Under the pieces are notes generated by a model that saw only the letters and a program-made list of their open reading frames with translations, ran no database searches and was not told where the DNA came from. From positions 1-37,046 of the forward strand of contig QZKN01000061.1 in the NCBI GenBank assembly GCA_003598175.1: DNA of 37,046 nt. Reading direction: 5' to 3'. Each line of letters starts with the position of its first letter. Within the stretch, counting starts at the first letter, position 1. The position numbers were made by a program, and so were the translations under genes. This DNA is from Candidatus Omnitrophota bacterium. Lineage in GTDB: Bacteria > Hinthialibacterota > Hinthialibacteria > Hinthialibacterales > Hinthialibacteraceae. This document shows, in pieces, positions 30,795 through 37,046 of the stretch.

Positions 30795-32177
30795 TTATAC
30801 CGCTTCGTCCTGAACATGCGTTTTCCCTTTATAAGAATAAGCCACAAAGATAAAAACAACGGCGGTGACGGCGATCAGCGCGGAAAAGAACAGGTAATAA
30901 TTCGCGCCCGCCAGTTTGCTGGAGCCGTCTTCGTTTTGGATGAAAAAATTGACCAGCGAGGTAAACAAATTTCCGGTTCCGATGGCCGCCATGTTCAACG
31001 CCATGATGAATGATTTCATTTTATTAGGCGCCTGGGTGTAGGAAAATTCGAGAACGGTGATGGAAATCATCACTTCCGCGGCGGTAATGAAGGCATACGC
31101 AAGAAGTTGCCAGATGACGCTGGGCTGGAATCCGTTAATAATCTGGACTTCGAGCCACGCCGGGATGAGGAAGGAGGGGATCGCGACGAAAAATCCAATC
31201 GATATTTTCCGCAACGGCGTGAGAGGAAATACCCTGCTGACTGCCGGATACACGATTTTCGAAAAAAGAGGGATAAAGAGAATCACGAAAATCGGATTGG
31301 CCGCGTGGATTTGGGACGGGAGAAAATCGAATCCGAACAAGCGTAAATCCATGTGTTTTGCCTGCAATACCCACGCGGATGCGGTCTGATCGAACAGCGA
31401 CCAGAACATGGTTACGAACAGATAGATCACGATTAATTTTCCGGCGGTTTTCATGCCTTCACCGCTGAAAGTTTCCTTGACAAATGCCAATCCGCCGGGG
31501 GGGATGTGTACGAATTTGTAGCGTCCCATCCAAAAAATCACTGTTGCGATGAACATCAGAATTCCCGGAATGCCGAAGGCGACGTGTGGGCCATAATGTT
31601 GCAGGGTCCACGGAATAATCACCGTGGACAACGCCGATCCGACATTGATCGAAAAATAAAACCACTCGAACACTTTTTCGATCAAATGCTTGTTGGCCTG
31701 GCCGAATTGATCGCCCACGTTGGCCGAAACGCACGGTTTGATTCCACCCGAACCGAACGCGATCAGAGTCAGACCAATGGCCAGACCCAACCGTGTATTA
31801 TCGAGAGCCAGCGCGAGGTGGCCGAAACAGTAGATGATGGAAACATAAATAATGGTGCGATATTTGCCCAGGAATCCATCCGCGATGACGGCGCCAATCA
31901 ACGGCGTGAAATAGACGGCGGAAACGAACAGATGAAAATAGGATTTCGCTTCCTCGTTGCTCATCGTGTCCAATGCGCCGGACTGGTTCATCAGATAATC
32001 GGTCATGAAAATGATGAGGATCGCCCGCATCCCGTAAAAACTGAAGCGTTCGGCGAATTCGTTGCCGATGATATAGGGAATACTGTCCGGCATGCCGGAG
32101 GTTTTGACGGGTAGGGTACGATACGTTTTTTTGGGGGAATGAGCGTCTTGCGATTGGAGTGTGGATTCGTGGGCCAT
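30795..32177 (-). CDS. POT family peptide transporter
   Basis: A 460-residue proton-dependent oligopeptide transporter of the major facilitator superfamily, in the inner membrane. The family signatures are present: EFAERFSFYG (40-49, the ExxERFxYYG motif of helix 1), GSGGIKPCVSANVGDQF (PTR2 signature) and FYFSINVGSAL. About 12 hydrophobic helices can be counted. It imports di- or tripeptides with protons; the signature glutamates needed for coupling are intact. It is 80 bases downstream of the sulfatase gene on the same strand, possibly in one unit, though a functional link to sulfated polymers is not obvious. The start is as listed; no strong Shine-Dalgarno was found. Confidence 0.9.
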   Translation of the reverse strand: MAHESTLQSQDAHSPKKTYRTLPVKTSGMPDSIPYIIGNEFAERFSFYGMRAILIIFMTDYLMNQSGALDTMSNEEAKSYFHLFVSAVYFTPLIGAVIADGFLGKYRTIIYVSIIYCFGHLALALDNTRLGLAIGLTLIAFGSGGIKPCVSANVGDQFGQANKHLIEKVFEWFYFSINVGSALSTVIIPWTLQHYGPHVAFGIPGILMFIATVIFWMGRYKFVHIPPGGLAFVKETFSGEGMKTAGKLIVIYLFVTMFWSLFDQTASAWVLQAKHMDLRLFGFDFLPSQIHAANPIFVILFIPLFSKIVYPAVSRVFPLTPLRKISIGFFVAIPSFLIPAWLEVQIINGFQPSVIWQLLAYAFITAAEVMISITVLEFSYTQAPNKMKSFIMALNMAAIGTGNLFTSLVNFFIQNEDGSSKLAGANYYLFFSALIAVTAVVFIFVAYSYKGKTHVQDEAV

Positions 32178-32257
32178 GCGTTTGTCCTAACCAGGTATGT
32201 TGTTGAGCGTTTCGCCGGTACAAATTATTAGCGTCGATGGTCGGCAAGGGAAGGGGG

Positions 32258-33805
32258 TCAGGGTTTGGGCAGGGCAGAGTCGTTTTCTTCGCGATAGGTC
32301 AAAAACCATTCCAACGCATCGCGTCGATGCAAACCGGCGGGCAGATGTCCGGCGTCGGGATGGGATTCGAATCGCTTCAGCATTTCCATTTCCAAGTGAT
32401 CGATCAGTGCGCGATAATCTTTCTGTTCCGCCAGATTGTTCTGCTCCATCGGGTCGTTTTGCAAATCATACAATCGAACCGTGCGGCCGGGCAACGGCAA
32501 ACCGGTTTGATAGCCGTCCTGTCGCAGGCGTTTGCCGGTGGAGAAGACGAGTTTATGCCGTTGCGTGCGAATCATGGCTTCCTCATTTTCGTAATATTCG
32601 CTGAAGACCGTTTCGCGCCCTTCCTTTGCTTCTCCGGTAAGGATCGGCAACAGGTTTTGTCCTTCCACCTCTTGCGGAATCCGCGCGCCGCAAGAGGCGG
32701 CAATGGTCGGGAAAATATCGATAAATTCCACCAGCGCGTCCGAGACGACGCCTTTCCGATCCGAGCGCGGGAGACGCCAGATCATCGGCGCGCGGACGGA
32801 TTCTTCGAAGGAGGTATGTTTTTCGAAACGTCCGTGATGGCCGAGGCTGTATCCGTGGTCGCCGATATAGACGACGAGAGTGTTCTCGTCGAAGCCGGTT
32901 TCGTGCAGCGCGTCCAACACCAATCCCATATTTTTATCCATAAACATCGTGGAGGTATAATACGATGCCGTAATTCGCTGTTTTTCTTCGCGGGTCAGGT
33001 CGCGGAAGATTTGCGGAATCTGGCCGTCGTCTTCGGGACCGGGCTCCGGTACGTCGAAACTCGCGGGATCGAAGGCGTTTCTGTATTCAATGGGGAAATG
33101 GAAAGGCGAATGCGGTTCGTATAGACTAAAAACTAAAAAGAAGGGTTTCTCACGAGGCGTCCGTAAAAATTGTTCTCCCTGCCGGGCAAAATACGTGCCG
33201 GCCATATCTTCATCGTAAGCGCCATAGGGCGCATACATCCCATTCAACCAAATGCGCGCGGGATCCTGGAACGGTTTCCAGGGCGGCAACACTTCCGGAT
33301 CGTCCGGAACGGTTCGCGGTGGATGTTCCTGCAAATGTTGCCGATGCTGCGGATGATCGATCCATAGATCAAAGCCGTGTTTTTGAGAACTATTAAAATG
33401 CATTTTGCCGATGGCGGCGGTTTCGTATCCTCGTTCCTTCAGCACTTCGGCGAGGGTTTGGGTGGTAGAATCATTTAGCGGGGTTCTCAATTGCGTCACG
33501 CGAATCGAATGCGGCAGACGTCCGGTAAGGAAGGATTGCCGGGAGGCGGTGCACATGGGGCAATTGACGAACGCGTTGGTGAATTTGACGCCGCTGTCCG
33601 CGAATTTGTCGATGTTGGGAGTGCGGGCGTTGGGATTGCCGTAGGTTCCGGACACGTACGCGGCGTGATCGTCGGCAATGAGGAAAAGGACGTTGGGTTT
33701 GTTTTCTTTTGCATAAGACGTCAGTTTGCTTGGGAAAAGGCATGCCGCCGCTCCGCCGGATAAACGAGTGATGAAGCTTCGCCTGGAAATGGGGGTGTTT
33801 TTCAT
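32258..33805 (-). CDS. Tat-exported sulfatase
   Basis: A 515-residue arylsulfatase-type enzyme. A twin-arginine signal (SRRSFITRL, RR at 8-9, then a hydrophobic GGAAACLF) sends it out folded. The catalytic CTASR (85-89) is the formylglycine motif CxAxR, so it requires a maturase to convert cysteine 85. Metal-binding acidic residues (IADDHAAY, about 43-50) and GDHGYSLGHHGRFEKHT (a C-terminal metal site) are present, followed by the family's C-terminal subdomain. It removes sulfate from sugars or other esters; the target is unknown. The start at 33805 has AAGGAG ten bases upstream and fits the Tat signal; a longer frame from TTG at 33859 lacks support. No maturase gene is seen in the window. 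Confidence 0.93.
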   Translation of the reverse strand: MKNTPISRRSFITRLSGGAAACLFPSKLTSYAKENKPNVLFLIADDHAAYVSGTYGNPNARTPNIDKFADSGVKFTNAFVNCPMCTASRQSFLTGRLPHSIRVTQLRTPLNDSTTQTLAEVLKERGYETAAIGKMHFNSSQKHGFDLWIDHPQHRQHLQEHPPRTVPDDPEVLPPWKPFQDPARIWLNGMYAPYGAYDEDMAGTYFARQGEQFLRTPREKPFFLVFSLYEPHSPFHFPIEYRNAFDPASFDVPEPGPEDDGQIPQIFRDLTREEKQRITASYYTSTMFMDKNMGLVLDALHETGFDENTLVVYIGDHGYSLGHHGRFEKHTSFEESVRAPMIWRLPRSDRKGVVSDALVEFIDIFPTIAASCGARIPQEVEGQNLLPILTGEAKEGRETVFSEYYENEEAMIRTQRHKLVFSTGKRLRQDGYQTGLPLPGRTVRLYDLQNDPMEQNNLAEQKDYRALIDHLEMEMLKRFESHPDAGHLPAGLHRRDALEWFLTYREENDSALPKP

Positions 33806-34029
33806 TCGAGACGCTCTCCTTCGCAATGGGAAAAAAGAAACCCTTGAATTGCGCTCCAAATCTGCAATAGTACTTTTCTGAAATTAACTTTGTTTTTACT
33901 GCTCGTGGTTTACCTGGTTATTATAGAATCGTTGAAAGGCTTTTTTCAATTTCTATAACCCGTTTCTTCAAAAAACCATCCATTTTCACTTTTGGGCAAT
34001 GGAATCAATGGAAGGGGAATATATACAGG

Positions 34030-34509
34030 ATGAGACAATTGAACCAAATGATGTGGCAAACCTTTCTCATTGTCTTTGCAGGAGTTCTGCTCGGTTTTGC
34101 CGTCAATACGGCTTCCGAGAATCCTCTTCCACTCCAACGCGTCCCCAAAAGCAGCGATGATCGTTGGCCGAAATTCGAGGCCGACGAGGTCCTGCAATTT
34201 ATTGAAAGCGGAGAGGCAATACTCATCGACGCCCGCGAACCGAAGGAATATAAGCTGGGACGCCTGCCGACGGCCATCAACCTGCCGGCGAAGCGGTTCG
34301 GCGAATATTTCGAAGCGCTCGGCGACGCGCTTCCGCGGGAAGGCGTGATGATCGTTGTATATTGCCAGGGCGGCGTCTGCGATGAAAGTCATGACGTGCT
34401 CGACCATTTGTATACGCTGGAATTTACGAATTTATCGTCGTATCCCGGCGGCTGGTTGGATTGGAAAGCGAGGAAATACCCGTTCGATCAAGAGGAAGGA
34501 GAGAATTGA
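34030..34509 (+). CDS. Membrane-anchored rhodanese-domain protein
   Basis: A 159-residue protein with an N-terminal membrane anchor (about residues 9-26, WQTFLIVFAGVLLGFAV) and one rhodanese domain (about 45-150). The strand AILIDAREPKEYKLGRLPTAINLP and the loop VYCQGGVCDES carry the catalytic cysteine C112; a second cysteine (C117) sits in the same loop. The domain moves sulfane sulfur or reduces thiols at the membrane. It is followed immediately by a MauE/DoxX-like membrane protein, so the two are probably co-translated and work on the same redox task. The start at 34030 has only a weak Shine-Dalgarno. Confidence 0.88.
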   Translation: MRQLNQMMWQTFLIVFAGVLLGFAVNTASENPLPLQRVPKSSDDRWPKFEADEVLQFIESGEAILIDAREPKEYKLGRLPTAINLPAKRFGEYFEALGDALPREGVMIVVYCQGGVCDESHDVLDHLYTLEFTNLSSYPGGWLDWKARKYPFDQEEGEN

Positions 34510-35010
34510 ATGTTGTTTCGCCATCCCTATTTCACACTATTGCTTCGGGTTTTTCTCGGCTTGATTTTTGTATATTCGGGATACAGTAAATTGATCGATC
34601 TGGCCGAAATGGCCAACGATATTGACAATTATCGGATTCTTCCCACGGCGAGCGTGAACGTGATTGCCATTATTCTACCGCCGGTTGAGTTGATCACCGG
34701 TTTCTGTTTGATCTTCGGATTGTTCCTGGATGGGGCGTTGATGATTACGACGTCGATGCTCGTCGTGTTTTGCATCGCGATCGAATCGGCGGTGTTAAGG
34801 GGATTGGATATCGAATGTGGCTGCGCCTTGACGAGCGATGCGGAAATCGTGGGGATGAAAGTGCTGCTTCGCGACGTGTTTTTTTTATGTTGTTCGCTTT
34901 TGATCTGGCCGGCGCATCGGCACATCCTGCGGTTGGATGCCATCATGCCGTGGGGACGAGAGTCGGTGCGCGCGAAGACGGATACTTCCGCATCAGGCGC
35001 GGACGTTTAA
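34510..35010 (+). CDS. MauE/DoxX family membrane protein
   Basis: A 166-residue membrane protein with four hydrophobic helices (for example LLLRVFLGLIFVYSGYSKLI, IAIILPPVELITGFCLIFGL). It has the DoxX/MauE fold, with the characteristic GxxxxxGxxKL near the N-terminus and a CGC motif (IECGCAL, about residues 97-103) facing the periplasm. MauE-type proteins participate in forming disulfides or handling thiols with thioredoxin-like partners. GGAG eight bases upstream supports the start. The stop of the rhodanese gene directly abuts the ATG. Its last 18 bases overlap the convergent flgN gene (34993-35010). Confidence 0.82.
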   Translation: MLFRHPYFTLLLRVFLGLIFVYSGYSKLIDLAEMANDIDNYRILPTASVNVIAIILPPVELITGFCLIFGLFLDGALMITTSMLVVFCIAIESAVLRGLDIECGCALTSDAEIVGMKVLLRDVFFLCCSLLIWPAHRHILRLDAIMPWGRESVRAKTDTSASGADV

Positions 35011-35484
35011 TCCCGCTCGCCCCAGCGCCGGTTTTCCTTTGTGACCTTGCCGATTATAAACGCCGCTTTCCTTTGGTTTGATCCAATCGGAGAATTGGAG
35101 ATTCATCGTTTCGATTGCGTTCTCCAGCATTTGTTTGTTGGATTGATTGTCGAGACGCAGGCGAAACAGCAATTCCCGCAAGGCGGAACCGGCTTTTTCC
35201 AACTCGGCGTTGTTTTCCGGCGGCAGAACCGTCAGAAGATCCCGCAGCGTCGGTTGTTCTTTTTCGATTCCCAATTGCCGGGCGATTTCACCGGTGAGGA
35301 ACAGGCGTTTTTTTTCCCAATCCGTCACCTCGTCCACCAAATCCTGGATGGTTTCGGTAATTTTCAACAATCCCTTCGCGTCGCCGACGGCTAAACAGCG
35401 CCGTTCCTGTTTTTTCGCGGCGAGTATTTTTTCGTGTACTTTTTGTTCGTTCCTAAGTATATCGATTAAAGTTTTTAGATTCAT
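34993..35484 (-). CDS. flgN: FlgN-like flagellar export chaperone
   Basis: A 163-residue, mostly helical protein with the FlgN pattern: a first helix NLKTLIDILRNEQKVHEKILAAKKQERR, a second TETIQDLVDEVTDWEKKRL and a long C-terminal helix with LRELLFRLRLDNQSNKQML. FlgN chaperones the hook-associated proteins FlgK and FlgL for export. GGAG lies eight bases before the ATG. It is the last gene of the flgI-flgJ-flgN string with a 13-base gap to flgJ, and its 3' end overlaps the convergent MauE-like gene. Assignment rests on helix pattern and location. Confidence 0.8.
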   Translation of the reverse strand: MNLKTLIDILRNEQKVHEKILAAKKQERRCLAVGDAKGLLKITETIQDLVDEVTDWEKKRLFLTGEIARQLGIEKEQPTLRDLLTVLPPENNAELEKAGSALRELLFRLRLDNQSNKQMLENAIETMNLQFSDWIKPKESGVYNRQGHKGKPALGRAGLNVRA

Positions 35485-35497
35485 TAACTACGCTCCT

Positions 35498-36052
35498 TCA
35501 CGATTGGATTTTGTCCGTCGGAACCGAACGGCCGCGTTGCAATTCCATAAACTGGTTCCCGCGCCATTGCAGTTCCATCATTTTGGATTCGTTGTGCAGG
35601 CGAATGAATTGATCCGAATCGACCGCTAGCGGGATGAAATTCTCCGCGTTCGTTTCTCCTCCGCGTGATTTCAAGGAGATAAAGGAATCCTGATTTTTTT
35701 CGGATGGATTCTTGATTTTCTCATTTTTCTCTTTCAATTCCGCATAAATGACGTCGCTCAAGCCGAAGGTATTGGATTCGGCCATTTGTTTGGCCAGATG
35801 ATCGTCAACGATTTCGGTATACATTTCCGTAGAGAAACTGTTTTCAGACAATTCGCTTTTCGGGATTGTTTTCCGCATTTCTTTGAGGAGTTGGCGCAGG
35901 ACCATGGCCTCGAATTCGACAGCGGTTTCCCGCATTTGGCGGTCAGACATTTTGCCGTTTTTCTTCAAGGCCATCATGCGGAGAGAATGGATTTCTCCTT
36001 CGCCGCGATTGAACGTCGCGGTTGCGGGACTCATCAAATCGGGCATGTCCAT
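35498..36052 (-). CDS. flgJ: FlgJ-like rod-binding protein (no muramidase domain)
   Basis: A 184-residue protein with the N-terminal rod-binding domain of FlgJ: ETAVEFEAMVLRQLLKEMRKT, then FSTEMYTEIVDDHLAKQMAES and FGLSDVIY (about residues 42-105). It caps the growing flagellar rod in the periplasm. The C-terminal peptidoglycan hydrolase domain of longer FlgJ proteins is missing; the last 80 residues are charged and of unknown role. A separate lytic enzyme may substitute. GGAG is six bases before the ATG at 36052. It lies 11 bases downstream of flgI and upstream of flgN. Confidence 0.88.
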   Translation of the reverse strand: MDMPDLMSPATATFNRGEGEIHSLRMMALKKNGKMSDRQMRETAVEFEAMVLRQLLKEMRKTIPKSELSENSFSTEMYTEIVDDHLAKQMAESNTFGLSDVIYAELKEKNEKIKNPSEKNQDSFISLKSRGGETNAENFIPLAVDSDQFIRLHNESKMMELQWRGNQFMELQRGRSVPTDKIQS

Positions 36053-36063
36053 GATTTTCTCCT

Positions 36064-37046
36064 TTACTGCATCATCACGATTTCCGCTTTGATCGCGCCG
36101 TACTGCGCCAACGTTTGGAAGATGGCGATCAAATCGCGTGGGGTGAAACCGACCTGCTTCAAACTTTCCACCATTTCCAGCACGGTCGTGCCTTCAAACG
36201 TGGTGGTTTCGCCGCCTTCCTCCGCGGTCACGTCGGCTTGCGTGGTGGTGACGGGTTCGCCGCCGGGTCCCAATCCGGCGGGCGTCACTTCCGGTTTTTC
36301 CTTGATGGTGATGCGGAGAGCGCCGTGGGAAATGACGACGGGCCGTACTTTTATATCCTGTCCCGCGATCACGGTTCCGGTTCGTTCGTTGATGACCACT
36401 TTCGCTTTTTCGTCGGCTTCGATCACCGCGTCGTCGATGAACGCGATGGCGTCAACGAGCGATTCGAATGGTTTTTTCCCCAAAAAGAGTTGATTATCGT
36501 CGCCGCCGCGCACAAAGACGCGAACGGACCCGGCGTCTTCGGCAATGGCGATGTTGTCTTCCACCATCGAATTGATTTTTCGTTGCAGATTCGATGCGGT
36601 CTTGAAATCGGGCTTGTGCAAAAGCCAGCGCAGGGAACTGCCTTTTTGCAGAAAATTATGCTCGACCGGCTCTCCTTCGATGATGACGCCGGACGGGATC
36701 ATTCCCACCGCCGTATGATTTTTCTGAACCGAGGCGAAGCCCGCGCCGCCGCCGCCGCCTCCTGCGCCGGCAACGAATCCGCCAATAGAAATCGGACCTT
36801 GCGCCAGTCCGTGAATTTTATCGTCGCCGCCTTTCAATGGCGTTGGCAGCAAATATCCACCTTGCAGACTTTTGGACTGGCCGATGCTGACCACCGTGCA
36901 ATCGATTTTTGTTCCGGGACGCGCGAACGGCGGCAAATTCGCCATGACCATCACGGCGGATACGTTATCAGGAATTACTTCGTCCGACCTGACATTGACG
37001 CCCATGCCTCCCATCAAATTGGCCAGCATGAACGATCCGCCATAGG
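36064..37046 (-). CDS. flgI: Flagellar P-ring protein FlgI (N-terminus beyond the window)
   Basis: The visible 326 residues are the C-terminal part of the periplasmic flagellar P-ring protein, which forms the bushing around the rod in the peptidoglycan layer. Typical segments are ANLPPFARPGTKIDCTVVSIGQSKSLQGGYLL, GGFVAGAGGGGGGAGFASVQKNHTAVG, the FQPVEHNFLQ-like EPVEHNFLQKGSS and the C-terminal TTVLEMVESLKQVGFTPRDLIAIFQTL. The central glycine-rich stretch is longer than in enterobacterial FlgI. The reading frame runs off the window edge, so the start and signal peptide are not visible. It heads the flgI-flgJ-flgN string. Confidence 0.95.
   Translation of the reverse strand, partial: YGGSFMLANLMGGMGVNVRSDEVIPDNVSAVMVMANLPPFARPGTKIDCTVVSIGQSKSLQGGYLLPTPLKGGDDKIHGLAQGPISIGGFVAGAGGGGGGAGFASVQKNHTAVGMIPSGVIIEGEPVEHNFLQKGSSLRWLLHKPDFKTASNLQRKINSMVEDNIAIAEDAGSVRVFVRGGDDNQLFLGKKPFESLVDAIAFIDDAVIEADEKAKVVINERTGTVIAGQDIKVRPVVISHGALRITIKEKPEVTPAGLGPGGEPVTTTQADVTAEEGGETTTFEGTTVLEMVESLKQVGFTPRDLIAIFQTLAQYGAIKAEIVMMQ

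Noticed and set aside
32178..32257. Possible terminator between sulfatase and transporter
   Set aside because: No stem with a T-run was found; treated as an ordinary gap.

Overview
The window reads as a chromosomal segment of a flagellated, diderm (Gram-negative type) bacterium from a PVC-like or candidate phylum. The evidence is a planctomycete-type Flp pilin (GPTAVEYA processing site), type II pseudopilins of the PNFLNAQVRAKVAR kind with a GPD...SNG..S.GD tail (common in Sumerlaeota, Hydrogenedentota and Omnitrophota genomes), a Tat-exported sulfatase, a ThuA-like protein and a P-ring gene (flgI). The exact phylum is inference. No rRNA, tRNA, CRISPR array, prophage or insertion sequence was recognised.

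Layout. 1-462: non-coding, with a DnaA-box-like inverted repeat. 463-2754 (+): an exported protein of unknown function, then an isolated flp pilin / prepilin peptidase pair. 2812-5100 (-): a PadR regulator and a HAAS-type membrane protein whose C-terminus resembles a pseudopilin, with an operator-like dyad in the promoter. 5180-5685 (+): a YafQ/RelE-like toxin-antitoxin pair. 5682-10221: a GspE-N-like protein, a ThuA-like protein, a TrpD-like protein, a DUF433/DUF5615 toxin-antitoxin pair and a Tat-exported TIM-barrel protein. 10222-11062: non-coding, with palindromes. 11063-14771: a primary-type sigma factor, a STAS protein, a zinc alcohol dehydrogenase and an isoprenylcysteine-methyltransferase-like membrane protein. 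14815-19002: two pseudopilin paralogues converging on a decayed patch (orphan Phd antitoxin, truncated ECF sigma), then a three-module exported protein.

19373-30452 (-) is a run of regulatory and metabolic genes. In transcription order these are acetate kinase with an extra C-terminal domain, a small cysteine-rich protein, a HEAT-repeat protein, a nucleotidyltransferase/left-handed-helix protein, glnE, a Ser/Thr kinase with TPRs, and a metallophosphoesterase. An internal promoter and a 270-bp repeat-bearing gap suggest at least three transcription units. 30795-33805 (-): a sulfatase and a POT peptide transporter. 34030-35010 (+): a rhodanese/MauE-like pair. 34993-37046 (-): flgI (cut by the window edge), flgJ and flgN, the end of a flagellar rod/ring operon.

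The most unusual features are the PadR-HAAS locus with a pseudopilin-like C-terminal module, the acetate kinase with a ~70-residue extension, the kinase/phosphoesterase pair, and several families of dispersed palindromes in intergenic DNA.
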